A DNA stretch of 64,000 nucleotides from Deltaproteobacteria bacterium. GTDB lineage: Bacteria; Desulfobacterota; Binatia; UBA9968. Under the pieces are notes generated by a model. It was not told the origin of the DNA and made no database searches. It saw only the letters and a list, made by a program, of their open reading frames with translations. The number at the start of each line of letters is the position of its first letter. The first letter of the stretch is position 1. The position numbers and the translations under genes were made by a program. Location of the stretch: contig JACQUW010000004.1 of assembly GCA_016210115.1 (NCBI GenBank), positions 1 to 64,000 of the forward strand. Direction: 5' to 3'. Shown piece after piece: positions 45,411 through 55,664 of the stretch.

Positions 45411-46532
45411 TCAAAAGGCAAACCATTTTGGTCTCAGCATCAGGAGAAGGCCAAGCGCCAGCATGATGGCGCCGCCGAGAAGCTTGAGCCATCGGCCGCC
45501 TTTCTCCTGAAGCTTATGCCGGCTAAGCGTTACGACGGCGATCGTCAACACCAAGCTGTCGTCCGCGATGTAGGCGACATTGTAAAGAGCCAAGTATCCG
45601 TAGTACGACCAAGTCGGCAAAGAGTACAGAGTGAGAACCCGCGTATAGATCGCAGGGAACCCCCCCGTGCACAAAAGTTCCATTGTGTTCACGAGAATAG
45701 CGAGAAAGACAACGGCGGCAAAGGCTCCCCCTAAATTTTCCGCCTGAATAATGCGGCGCACCTGCCGGTAAATTCCCGGCTTGGCGGCCTTGGGGATCCC
45801 AACAGAAAGCCCCGAACCGAGGGCAAGGAAATCTTTGACGTTCAGAACCCCGATAAGCGCAGCGATAGTCCCTAGCAGAATCTGTGTTATCCGAGACACA
45901 CCTATAAGAAAAAACAGATTGAGCCAGGCTGCCATAAACGCGAAATAAACAAAGCCGCTAACCGCCACAAACGAGCCGCCGATCATAATCATCTTTTTCC
46001 GATCGTGAAGATTGACAAGCATCGACAGGAGGAAAAGGAGCACCCACATCGCGCAGGGATTAAAGCCGTCTAAGAGACCCAGAATGATCGTAAATAGTGG
46101 AAGCCCTAACTCTCGCACACCGAGCCGGCCGAGGAATGGTACCTCGACCGTCTCGTGGGCCGGAGCAGGTTGATCCAACAAAGATTCGATCGCTTTGCCT
46201 GTCGTTTCGACACTCAGAAATCCAACGATCACTCGGTTGCGGACACAAAAGGCGGGCACTGCGATGGGCCGAACTCCAAATCGTTCAGCGAGTGCATGAA
46301 GGTCCCGTAAAGCCTGCGGGTCCTGAGAAATATCGCGTATGCGAACGCGGAGAGCCGGTCTCTGCTGCTGGAGGTCGGCAAGGAAGAGCTTTGCTTCATC
46401 GCAATACGGGCAACCCGAGCGCACAAAGACTTCGACATCTACAGCAGGCGCGACTTTCGCGTCCGCTATTGTGCTCGCTGACACCAGGCAACTGACAGTC
46501 AGTAAATAAAGCCCAACTGTGCAAAATTTCAC
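45411..46532 (-). CDS. glutaredoxin-like domain fused to a DsbD/CcdA-type membrane domain
   Basis: About 373 aa from a GTG at 46532 (GGAATGGCGGC upstream, followed by signal segment VKFCTVGLYLLTVSCLVSAS); an upstream GTG at 46694 would add 54 residues of unlikely N-terminus. The thioredoxin-fold part has the CxxC site VFVRSGCPYCDEAKLFL and a conserved cis-Pro region (RPIAVPAFCV). Then about six TM helices follow with LGLLDGFNPCAMWVLLFLLS and a second conserved Cys in LLCTGGFPAI, which would make the membrane redox pair as in DsbD/ScsB/CcdA. Likely moves reducing equivalents across the membrane. Converges with the permease gene. Confidence 0.82.
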   Translation of the reverse strand: MKFCTVGLYLLTVSCLVSASTIADAKVAPAVDVEVFVRSGCPYCDEAKLFLADLQQQRPALRVRIRDISQDPQALRDLHALAERFGVRPIAVPAFCVRNRVIVGFLSVETTGKAIESLLDQPAPAHETVEVPFLGRLGVRELGLPLFTIILGLLDGFNPCAMWVLLFLLSMLVNLHDRKKMIMIGGSFVAVSGFVYFAFMAAWLNLFFLIGVSRITQILLGTIAALIGVLNVKDFLALGSGLSVGIPKAAKPGIYRQVRRIIQAENLGGAFAAVVFLAILVNTMELLCTGGFPAIYTRVLTLYSLPTWSYYGYLALYNVAYIADDSLVLTIAVVTLSRHKLQEKGGRWLKLLGGAIMLALGLLLMLRPKWFAF

Positions 46533-46729
46533 ATTGCCGCCATTCCGTTTTCGCGCCCGCGCCGCTGGCACAAGCAAAAAGGCCTTCGGCTTCCATCCGC
46601 GGAAGAGTTCAGCCCGGACGTCGTTACTGCTGCCAAGGTCCCAAACTAAGGTTTGCTGAGCTGTTTTGTCCTTGGAAACGTTAAGTTTCCTCACGCGGTT
46701 TTCACCAGAAACATATCAAACGATTGGCC

Positions 46730-47044
46730 TTAGGTTGTAGAGCCAGAGATCTGGTACAGCTCTCTCTTGGAGGACTGTTCCAATAGCCCAGATATCTGTT
46801 TCGCCCAATTCTGAAAGTCTCCGTTTTCGGTTACTTTCTTGATTTGCACCTCCAGCGTCCCCGGATCCGACACCTCCTGTTCAAAGACTAGATCTGGCGC
46901 TCCCAGGGAGCCATAGTGAGTCCGCATTACCCTCGGCCTTAAACCACCTGCTTGCTGGACCCATTTAAGAAGCGTCATGAGCCTTTGTTCAACTTCTTGG
47001 GTCCTCCCCGGCAGAGTATGGAATGTCAATCGTGATACGTACAT
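46730..47044 (-). CDS. small dimeric alpha/beta-barrel (Dabb/ABM-like) protein
   Basis: 104 aa; start at 47044 with AAGGAGGGTTAGCACG upstream (a longer frame to 47299 has none). Predicted structure: strand MYVSRLTFHTLPGRTQEVEQ, helix QRLMTLLKWVQQAGG, strand VMRTHYGSLGAPDLVFEQEV, helix LEVQIKKVTE. This alternation resembles antibiotic-biosynthesis-monooxygenase or NIPSNAP-type monomers that dimerise into a barrel. Function unknown; located upstream of the glutaredoxin fusion, same strand. Confidence 0.6.
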   Translation of the reverse strand: MYVSRLTFHTLPGRTQEVEQRLMTLLKWVQQAGGLRPRVMRTHYGSLGAPDLVFEQEVSDPGTLEVQIKKVTENGDFQNWAKQISGLLEQSSKRELYQISGSTT

Positions 47045-47662
47045 CGTGCTAACCCTCCTTTCGAACAACCGTTCAATAAGAGACAACCTTGCGGATGATC
47101 CTCCAGACGCTTCACCTTTGAGAAACGGGATGGTCACGCTTTCTATTGCGCAAACAGCATGCCAGAGACTGACGAAAATACGCTGGCACAAAGGGAACAA
47201 ATTCCAACTAGCAGCGATTTTTCTTCGCAAATAGAGGAATAAAAATGCGAACTTTTTCGCACAATTGGGTGAAGCTTCGGATGCGGACACAGCGACCAAC
47301 GGTCATGCCGTTCCGGAGTAGCGGAAGCCGTCAATCTCGAGCACTCCGTCCAAGCTTCAAAGCCGGCTCGACTGTGCTTTCGATCCAAGCATCTATTGCT
47401 CCATCACCTAAAGAGTGGAGTGAGAGTACCACGTGCGTGAGGGGGTCTTGGGGTGTATGCAACAGGAATTTCAGTTGCGCTAAGTCTCCAGCGCTTTTCG
47501 ATATACGCCCACTCATAATGACCATGGCAGGATTGTCCAGGGCCAATCGAACAGCCATTCAAGCTTAAGATGACCAACGCGCCTCCCTGGTGGTAACCTG
47601 TCGCTGAGCCTCTGGATCGTTTTTCTGTGCAATGTCTCATCAAAGTAGGTAAAGACAAAGTT
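47045..47662. other. 618-bp intergenic region without supported genes
   Basis: Between the divergently arranged Dabb-like gene and the degP unit. Several frames of 60-130 codons are open on both strands, none with a ribosome site or natural composition. The region must include both promoters. I see no tRNA, repeat or strong hairpin. Confidence 0.45.
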
Positions 47663-47842
47663 ATGACACTTCCAGGTCCGAAAAGAAGTTCGGGAAATCC
47701 TCTGGCATTGGTCTTGCGTCGCATCAAATTAGGTCTTAAGGCAACCCTCAAGAGCCGACCTGCTGAGGTGAGCTTAATAATGTTAGCAAGCACTACATTT
47801 ATAGGTTCGGTCGCAGCGACTTATCGGAGAGCAATGCCATGA
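47663..47842 (+). CDS. 59-aa leader-position protein coupled to degP
   Basis: Frame MTLPGPKRSSGNPLALVLRR... ends in TGA at 47840-47842, overlapping the degP ATG (47839) by 4 bp. It is basic at the start and carries a moderately hydrophobic segment (VSLIMLASTTFIGSVAATY), possibly a membrane helix. The overlap suggests translational coupling or a regulatory leader. No family recognised; the ribosome site is weak and an in-frame ATG at 47627 is possible. Confidence 0.4.
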   Translation: MTLPGPKRSSGNPLALVLRRIKLGLKATLKSRPAEVSLIMLASTTFIGSVAATYRRAMP

Positions 47843-49302
47843 ACGGAATCCTCGGAGCCAATGCAAAAGTCGTAGTAGTGGTCTTGCTATTGTCGCTCGG
47901 TTTCGCCCACCATGGTCTGACAGAAGCCAGCCCAAGGAAGGAAACCGGGAGCCGTGATGCCGCGACGGCATCAAAACAACCTGCGTTGCCAGACTTCGTT
48001 ACACTAGCTGAAAAATTCGGGCCGGTTGTCGTAAATATTTCCACGACTCAAATTATGGAAGCTCCGACTCCCTTTGGAAGAGAAGATCCGCTCGCCGAGT
48101 TCTGGAGGAGATTCTTCGGGGAAAGCTACCCGCCTGATTTAAGGCAGCAGGGCCTCGGCTCGGGCTTCATCATCGAGCGCGATGGCACGATCCTCACCAG
48201 TAATCATGTCATTGAAAACGCCCAGAGAATCGTCGTCAAGCTGCCAAAGGATGAGCAGCAGTTCACGGCCAAGGTTATTGGTAGGGATGAGAAAACTGAT
48301 CTCGCGGTTATCAAAATCGATGTGACGGGTGATTGTCCGGTTGCACCATTGGGCGACTCTGATCGACTCAAAGTCGGGGAGTGGGTCGTAGCGATGGGGA
48401 GCCCATTCGGTCTCCAGAATACTATCACAGCCGGAATCGTAAGCGCCAAGAGTAGACAGATCGGCGCCGGCCCTTATGACGACTTCATACAGACCGATGC
48501 CTCTATCAATCCTGGAAATTCCGGCGGACCCTTGATCAACATGCAAGGCCAGGTTGTTGGAATCAACACGGCGATATTCAGCCGGACAGGCGGAAATATC
48601 GGTATCGGATTCGCTATTCCCATCAATTTAGCCAGGGAATTGCTGCCCGAGCTTAAAACCAAAGGTGAAGTGACGAGAGGATGGTTGGGCGTGAGCATTC
48701 AGAGAGTTACGCCGGAAATAGCTGAATCTTTAGGGATGGAAACAGCCAGGGGAGCCCTGGTCGCCGATGTTGTCGCTGGCAGTCCCGCAGAGCGCGGAGG
48801 CATTAAGGTGCGAGACGTCATCGTCGATTATTCGGGAAAACCAATCAAGGACTCAAGTGACCTGTCTCTAATGGTCGCGCGTACCCGTGTTGGCACGAGA
48901 GTAAATATCACGGTTTGGCGGGACAAAAGACAACTTTCGTTAACGGCGACGATCACAGAACTCGAGGAGGAAGAAGTGGCTGCCTCGGCGCCGGAGAGAG
49001 AAAAAGACTTCGGATTGACAGTTCAGAACGTAACGCCCGAAATTGCGCAAGCTCTGGGAGTGAAGCAACCACAAGGCGTGGTGATCACGGCTGTCGACCG
49101 CGGAAGCCCGGCAGATGACGCAGGACTCCGCCGCGGCGATGTTATTTTGGAAATTGGCCGCGAAACCATTCGCAACCTTGCTCAGTATCGTCATGCGATT
49201 GCCGGTCTAAAGAAAGGGGAGTCTTACCTGTTTCTAGTGCAGCGCGGGCAGACCACATCCTTTGTCGCGTTGAGGATTCCAAGGGAAAAGGCGCCATCCT
49301 AA
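47839..49302 (+). CDS. degP: DegP/HtrA periplasmic serine protease with two PDZ domains
   Basis: 487 aa. A signal sequence (VVVVLLLSLGFAHHGL) is followed by a trypsin-like domain with catalytic His (ILTSNHVIENA), Asp (KTDLAVIKID) and Ser (INPGNSGGPL). Two PDZ domains follow (GWLGVSIQRVTPEIAESLGM and FGLTVQNVTPEIAQALGV). It degrades or refolds damaged envelope proteins. The region between the PDZ domains is charged. The gene overlaps the upstream short frame by 4 bp. Confidence 0.96.
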   Translation: MNGILGANAKVVVVVLLLSLGFAHHGLTEASPRKETGSRDAATASKQPALPDFVTLAEKFGPVVVNISTTQIMEAPTPFGREDPLAEFWRRFFGESYPPDLRQQGLGSGFIIERDGTILTSNHVIENAQRIVVKLPKDEQQFTAKVIGRDEKTDLAVIKIDVTGDCPVAPLGDSDRLKVGEWVVAMGSPFGLQNTITAGIVSAKSRQIGAGPYDDFIQTDASINPGNSGGPLINMQGQVVGINTAIFSRTGGNIGIGFAIPINLARELLPELKTKGEVTRGWLGVSIQRVTPEIAESLGMETARGALVADVVAGSPAERGGIKVRDVIVDYSGKPIKDSSDLSLMVARTRVGTRVNITVWRDKRQLSLTATITELEEEEVAASAPEREKDFGLTVQNVTPEIAQALGVKQPQGVVITAVDRGSPADDAGLRRGDVILEIGRETIRNLAQYRHAIAGLKKGESYLFLVQRGQTTSFVALRIPREKAPS

Positions 49303-49385
49303 TGGCTAGTCGGCTCAGCATCACTGAATTCGCACGCACTTGCCCGCAACGAAAGAAGCGAAAGAGAAAAACAAGGAGGTATACA

Positions 49386-49871
49386 ATGCCGATTTTAAAA
49401 AAGCTTAAAGAGATGCTCGACGAAGCGAAAGTGTCTTACGAAATTTACACTCACCCCCTCGCCTACACCGCGCAGGAAATCGCTGAGCAACAGCATATCT
49501 CGGGCAAAGAGATGGCGAAAGTCGTCATGCTTGAGGTAGACAATGCTCTCGTGATGGGCGTGATTGCGTCAAGTTCCAAGATTCACTTAAACATGGCCAA
49601 GGCGAGTCTTGGTGCTTCCGCAGTTAGATTGGCGACGGAAGATGAATTCACCGCGCGTTTCCCCGAGTGCGAGATTGGTGCGATGCCGCCCTTCGGTAAT
49701 CTCTTCGGCTTAAGAGTCGTCGTCGATCCGGCGTTGGAAAAGGACGAATATATTTATTTCAATGCGGGCAATCACGTCCAAACTGTCCGCATGAGATACA
49801 AAGACTTTGCGAAGTTGGTGAACCCGCAGGTTGGGCTGCTCACCAAAGAAACTGACAAGTGGGACGCCTGA
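49386..49871 (+). CDS. YbaK/EbsC (prolyl-tRNA editing deacylase-like) protein
   Basis: 161 aa from ATG 49386 with ACAAGGAGGTATACA upstream; the longer frame to 49302 overlaps degP's stop. Family hallmarks: YEIYTHPLAYTAQEIAEQQH, MAKVVMLEVDNALVMGVIAS, HLNMAKASLGASAVRLATED and CEIGAMPPFGNLFGLRVVVD. The GxxPPFG block is the substrate-site motif of INS/YbaK domains, which hydrolyse mischarged Cys- or Ala-tRNA-Pro. Confidence 0.9.
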   Translation: MPILKKLKEMLDEAKVSYEIYTHPLAYTAQEIAEQQHISGKEMAKVVMLEVDNALVMGVIASSSKIHLNMAKASLGASAVRLATEDEFTARFPECEIGAMPPFGNLFGLRVVVDPALEKDEYIYFNAGNHVQTVRMRYKDFAKLVNPQVGLLTKETDKWDA

Positions 49872-49979
49872 ATCGGCGAAGGCGTTGAAGAGCCGTGCGA
49901 TAGGATCGTCTTCGGTGGGCTTGCTCGGCACTCGACCAAGAGTACAGGTATCAATCAGTGTATACAGGAAAGCCGAAAC

Positions 49980-51932
49980 GTGGGACGGTCATTTCCATCG
50001 GAACCGTTGGCCGGGTCCGCGCTTGCAAAGTTTCTCGACACCGTCAGAAACGACAAGCGCTTCGGCCCCGAGGTAGCGGAGTACCGCTATCTCGCGCCCG
50101 TCGCTCCGCGCTATGGGGCCTTGTGATGAACGAGCGACTGCGGTCGGTGCTTGCCGCCGGCGGCATCACCCGGTTCTGGACTCACCAGGTTGAAGCCATT
50201 GAGGCAGTACGCCGCGGACTCAATGTGGTGGTGATAACACCCACAGCGAGCGGCAAGAGCCTCGTCTACAACCTGCCGGTGATCGAGTCTATCCTCGGCG
50301 ACCGGAAGACGCGCGCTCTCTACCTTTTCCGTCTCAAGGGCTTGGGACAAGACCAAGTGCAAAACCTGAATGAGCTTCTCACCGCCTTTGAGCTCCAACC
50401 GTAAAGTTAGGCAGGGAACGGGCCCCGCTTCGGTCCGCTGAAACCTATGATGGCGACACCCCGGCGTATCGCCGGACAAAGATCCGCGCGCGCCGAGGCT
50501 ACACACCTGCTCCTGGCCTGCCTACGCGCAGGGCTCCGCACTATCGTCTTCACCAAGGCGCGCAAGATTACCGAGCTCATCGATGCCTCGGCAGTGGAGC
50601 GCGCGGGCGCACTTGCCGAAAAAATCACCCCTTACGGGGCAGGGTTTCTGCCGCGCGAGCGCCGCGAGATCGAGCAGCGACTCTTTCAGGGCGACCTGCT
50701 CGCAGTGGTCTCAACGAGCGCGCTCGAGCTCGGCGTGGACATCGGCGGGCTGGACGCTTGTATTCCTGTCGGCTACCCCGGCACCATCGCCAGCACCTGG
50801 CAGCGAGCCGGCCGTGTGGGCCGCCATGGGCAGATTTCAGTAATATTCATGATCGGCCTGCGCGATGCGCTCGATCAGTACTTCATGCGCCACCTGAGGC
50901 CTTCTTCGGTAAGAGTGTCGAGGCAGTAGTGATCGATCCCCTCAATACAGCGCTTCTAAGAAAGCACCTGCCCTGCGCGGCGCAGGAGATCAATCTCCGC
51001 GAGGACGATGCTACTTACGACATCCCCGCGCTTCGTCCCGTCATTAACGAGCTCGTTACCGCGGGCGGACTCAAGCCGGGCAGGCAGGATGACATTTGGT
51101 TTTCGCGCAGGCGCCGTCCCCAGCGTGCCGTCAGCATTCGTGCGATCGGCGAGCCGTTTAGCATTGCGCTGCAGGACCGCACTCGCATTGGCGAGGTGAG
51201 CGCCACCCGCGTATATCGCGAGGCGCATCCGGGCGCGATTTACCTGCATCACGGCCGGCACTACCGCATCATCTGGCTTGATTATGAGACCAAGAAGGCC
51301 ACGTGCAAGGAAGTGGACGTGCGCTACTACACACAATCTCTGAGCCGAGAGGAGATGGAGATCCTCTTTGAGACGCAACGCCGGCCGCTTGCGCGCGCCA
51401 CGGCGCATTGGGGAAGGCTGCGCATCACCCAACAAGTGATCGGCTACGAGAGGCGCTGGCTCTTCGATGGCAAGCGCCTGTCACGTCATGCTCTCGAAAT
51501 TCCGGAGACCCGCTTCGACACCGAAGGCCTGTGGATACCAATGGAAGAAGATGCGGCCGCGGCGCTTGTATCGAGCGGTCACGAACTCACGGGCGCGCTG
51601 CATGCCGCTGAGCACGCGGCCATCAAGTGCCTGTCACTCTTCGCCATCTGCGACAAAGGCAACATCGGCGGTCTGAGCTATCCCTCTATCGGCCGCTCTC
51701 GCGGCCTGTAATCTTCATCTACGACGGCTACGAAGACGGCATCGGCTTCACCCGGCGCGCCATGGAGGTGCTGCCCGATTGGCAGGGCGCGATGCGGCAC
51801 CTGCTTCAAGAATGCCCATGCGAGGATGGCTGCCCATCCTGCGTCCAGGATCCCCAGTGCGGCTCGGCCAACGGGCCGCTGGACAAGCCAGGTGCAATAT
51901 TTCTTCTCGAGGAATTGTGGAAACTGGAGTGA
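49980..51932 (+). pseudogene. decayed MrfA/YprA-type DEAD/DEAH helicase with DUF1998-like cysteine cluster
   Basis: Pieces of one protein appear in order but in different frames: KFLDTVRNDKRFGPEVAEYR (from a GTG at 49980 with AGGAAA upstream); then THQVEAIEAVRRGLNVVVIT with Walker-type TPTASGKSLVYNLPV; then YDGDTPAYRRTKIRA; then HLLLACLRAGLRTIVFTKAR and ELGVDIGGLDACIPVGYPGT with the GRVGRHG motif VI; then a long C-terminal part; then RRAMEVLPDWQGAMRHLLQE with CPCEDGCPSCVQDPQC. At least four frame breaks (near 50125, 50400, 50905, 51700) and an internal deletion near 50490 that removes the DEAH-box region. It cannot make a working helicase. MrfA in Bacillus acts in repair of mitomycin damage. 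Confidence 0.82.
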
Positions 51933-51935
51933 GTA

Positions 51936-52108
51936 ATGGCGCATATCCTGATCGGTACAACCTCCTGGACCGAGAAAACGCTTATTCGAGTCGGGCCTCT
52001 TCTATCCGCCGCACGCCAGCGGACGCGCGGCTGCGCTATTACGCGGCACAATTCACAATCGTCGAAGTGGACAGCTCTTACCTCGTGCGGAAGCGGTTGG
52101 TTCCATAA
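51936..52108 (+). pseudogene. DUF72 family remnant
   Basis: Starting 4 bp after the helicase remains, the frame reads MAHILIGTTSWTEKTLI, the DUF72 N-terminus, and then continues in a second frame (FESGLFYPPHAS) and a third (TPADARLRYYAAQF then TIVEVDSSY). Only ~55 of ~250 residues remain, with two frameshifts. It was evidently a neighbour of the helicase gene and decayed with it. Confidence 0.75.
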
Positions 52109-52272
52109 TTCGTCGATTTCGCCTGCTCGAGCCGCTTCTCCACATCGCCGTAGAGAACCATCTCCTCGATCTCTAAGTCCGTAAGCGATCCGGCTCCGGC
52201 GACCTGACTAATCCACTCGCGCTCAGGATAGGTTCTCGCGCAAACGCTTGGCTCCAGTGATATGTGTCTCAT
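52078..52272 (-). CDS. possible 64-aa protein downstream of the AsmA-like gene
   Basis: The ATG (52270-52272) overlaps the AsmA-like stop by 4 bp and the frame runs to 52078. The middle section SLTDLEIEEMVLYGDVEKRLEQ looks like a natural helix; the ends do not. No family recognised. The overlap with the DUF72 remnant on the other strand makes chance openness plausible. Confidence 0.3.
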   Translation of the reverse strand: MRHISLEPSVCARTYPEREWISQVAGAGSLTDLEIEEMVLYGDVEKRLEQAKSTNYGTNRFRTR

Positions 52273-55200
52273 TTCCTTTTCGGCTCCCGGAGGCTCGGGG
52301 TAAAAAGCTGTATCGCGCCAAACGGCACGCCAAGAACCCTTGCTGGAATGTTCAAGAGTTCCGTGCCGACGGCCGCAGGGGATAGATAGGTAACGTTGGG
52401 ACGTTCAAGCGAGCCGGTGACCTGAACCGGAATCGAGACCAATGAAGTCCCGATGATAGAGCCGAGGACGGGGAGCTGTCGAATGACCTGGTCCGCAGGC
52501 ATCAGCATGGAGATAAGCCCTTTCCCATCGATCTGTTTATGCTCGAGGTCAATCTTTCCTTGTCCGGTAATGGTGAAAGGCGGCACCTCGATAATTGCCT
52601 CGCTACTCATGATGGTTGTGCCTTCGATTGTACCCTTGGCGCTGATTAATCGGTAGGGCGTTGCTTTTGTGTCCAGATCGGGAAAGGCGAGGCTGAAGTC
52701 ATCCGTTTTGTTCAAATAATCGAAGGTAGCATCGAGAGCCGGCGCCCGCACGATCTCGCCGTCACGGGCGACCAGCGCAAATCTCCCTTTCAACAATTTT
52801 GCCAGAGTCTCAATGTCTCCCCGGCCCGCGACTTGAGCATCGAGGGAGTATGTGCCTCTGATATCCTGTCGTCTATTGCTCAGACAAAGGCTCGATTCTT
52901 GAAGCTGTCCGTCCGTCACCGAAAACCGGACATCCAAATCGACCTCGTCATCCGTCATAAGCCTTCCCGCGGCACGGATCCCGCAAATAACCGCCTCTTC
53001 CACTTTTCCGTAAAGCCCGCTTGAAGAGACTGCGAGCCTCATACGGAGGGGATCCAGGTTAAATCTTCCATAGGTGAACCTGGCGGCTTTCAACCGGATA
53101 TCCCCTGCGACGTGAGGGAGCGAGATGCCCGCGGCACGTTTGTCCTGTCGATGATCGTCCCCTCGCTTCATAGCCCCGCTTATCTCTTCCCACACCAATT
53201 GGTCAGCGGAAACATCCATGTCCACCCGAAGGGCGGTCTTCTCTGACGCCAGCTTCCCTAAAAGCGACACTTGACTGCTCCGCCAGCGGAAGTCAGCAGA
53301 TCGAATTTGCATGCCATCCTCACCGCCTTCAACGAGAAACTTTTCGACGATCACAGGATCCTTGTTAAACGGCAGAAGAAGGTTCTTTCCCTCCAATCGC
53401 CCACGGGCGGAGAATTGGAGAGGATCTGAGATAAGAGCGCTGATCTCAATATCGCCCTGGAGTAGATCGGATTGGAAAGGCGAAGATTGAAAAACCCTGT
53501 TGAGTGTTTTCTGGCCCAAAGCGCCTTTGAAAGACAGAGCGAGCTTGTCTCTCTCCAGGTCAAGCGTTATCCGGGCACGTTGTTTGCCGTCCACCACAGC
53601 AAGCTCTTTGAACGCGACCATCCGGGAGCCCCGCACCACGTCAAGGTAAATGCGAGGCTCGTCGCCGAACGTGACCTCGCCCCGAAAATAGACGTCGCCG
53701 CCCTTTCTCCAAAGAACGCGACTATCGGTGAGCCGCAGAGGCGGACGTAGCGCGAGCTGTCCGGGCAATGCCGCCTGATGGCTCAACCATCCTGTCATTT
53801 GAGCGCCGATGGTGCCTGCTGCGGTTGCTTCCAGAAACAGCGACGTTTCATTGGAGCCCTCCAGGAATCCGTCAACGATCAAGGAAGCATCCAGCATCTC
53901 AACTTTCGCGCCAGCAAACGTGAACTTTGCCGGCGCCGCGCTAAACCCGCCCCGAGCAATCTTCATCACTCCTGGGAGCTTCTCATGTTTTACGGCCATG
54001 CCATCAACGCTCCCAGCGCCTCTAAAATCCCACCGCTTCGGATCGTTCAGCGGCCCCTTGAGAAACAGGGAAACAAGCTCGACTCTGCCTCCTATGAAAT
54101 GGACATCCTTGAAGTTTTCTTGAAACGCTTCAAAGGTGGGAAGCAGATCCTTGAGCTGGTCGAGATCCAGCGAGAAACTGCCTGAGCTGATCTCAATGTG
54201 GCGGTCCGCGCCGTTGCTAAGTGAGCCCGCAAGCCCGGAAAAAAAGGAACTACCGATCGCGCCCCTCACGTCTTCTAACGTGATTTTGCCGTCGTCGTAC
54301 TGTAAACGGCCCTCTTTGATTACGATCGGGTAGGGAATTCGTTCGTAAGCGGCGCTGATGGCCGTCTTCAAAATAGAAAATTTCGGAGTAACAGAATCCA
54401 TCCCGGCAATAACAACATTCTTGGCATTTCCCAGGTCGGCGAACGATCGACCGCTGGTCTCAAAGCTGATCTCCGGAATCACTCCCTCTCGGACGTAAAT
54501 GGAATAGATTTTGGACAGGCTTGGCATCGCCCACAAGTCTTAATGCCGCTTCTCGGATTTCGCCGACATCGAGATTCCGCCCTCTCATCTTTAGCTGGAA
54601 CGACGAAGCGGACGTCTTAAGCAGCATATCCCCTGAAACCGTGAGCCTGGGCGACGCGAGATCAAGGCGTTCGATAACAGCGCGAAAAATTCCATCATCG
54701 CGCTCCATGAATCCCCTGAACTCTTTTGCCTTGATGACCGTTCTCTCCGCTTTCCCGGACCAGCGCAAGAGAGGGCAGTGATCCGTCGATCTCCACCTTC
54801 ACCTTTTTGAGTCCCGCCGAAGTCAGCCGCAGATGCAAATTTACGTCTCCATCCTGGATGATGCGCTGGAGCAAATCAGGAAATAGAGAAACGACCGCTT
54901 CCCGAAGGCGAAGATGTTGAATCGCGACCCGTCCCTTGGTCGCAAGATTCTCTCCCGCAATCCGAACCTCAAAACGGAACCAGTCAAACGCGTTGGAGCG
55001 CGAGGTGACCCGCAAATCGATCTCATCGGCCTGCGCGAGGACGCGCGCCTCCAGGTCTCTGATGACCAGAGACGGCTTATCCCCGATCCGAATATCAGCC
55101 GAACCGCCCACAACGTCCACGGCTATTCCGGGAATTTCCGACGCGAGAGTTGCCAGCGCGGCGCGGATCTTTCCCTCTATCTCATCGACGTCAAGCGATC

Positions 55201-55633
55201 CGCCAGCAGGCCCCACGAAACGCATCGTGACTGCGGGGCTATCCACCACCGCCCGCGAAACGATCAGGCGTCCCCTGAATAACCCGGCGATCGACGGGTA
55301 GACTTTGATTGACCGGATTGTTCCGCCGCCTGTCCCGACTACCGAAAGCGACGCGCCCTGTATCACAACGACTGGTCGCGGAAGCCATGCGAGATCGATC
55401 TTATCGATCGTGACGCTTCCATGAGTTTTATCCAACAAAAAGGCGCGGATCGTCTCTTTCGCCACCTGACTATCGACGACAACGGGAAGAAGCAGAGCAA
55501 CGAATAGAAACAAGAAAATGAAAAGGCCGGCAAGACCCGCGAGACACTTGATGATGGGATGCTTTCTCACCTGTGCGTCCGAATCCCGGAATGGACATAG
55601 ATTCGTAGCGGGGATTCCGGGCTTCACCGCCAC
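52269..55633 (-). pseudogene. AsmA-like envelope protein, one long gene split by two frameshifts
   Basis: Three consecutive frames together encode ~1110 aa. Piece 1 (55633 to ~54775) holds the membrane anchor (CLAGLAGLFIFLFLFVALLL) and AsmA N-terminal region (TIDKIDLAWLPRPVVVIQGA, VSRAVVDSPAVTMRFVG). Piece 2 (to ~54510) starts LRWSGKAERTVIKAKEFRGF. Piece 3 (to 52269) has the AsmA C-terminal features LFLKGPLNDPKRWDFRGAGS and FTITGQGKIDLEHKQIDGKG. The second break fits loss of one A from an AAAAA run (TTTT at 54509-54512 on the plus strand), restoring PVQKIYSIYV. AsmA-family proteins are thought to carry lipids between membranes. Probably intact in the living cell if these are sequence errors. 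Confidence 0.82.
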
Positions 55634-55664
55634 CCCGGGCCACCATCGAGGAATACGTGGCTAC

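Noticed and set aside
47245-47793. Several 65-130-codon frames on both strands in front of degP
   Set aside because: Composition unlike neighbouring proteins, no ribosome sites, contradictory overlaps; only the frame 47663-47842 overlapping degP was kept.
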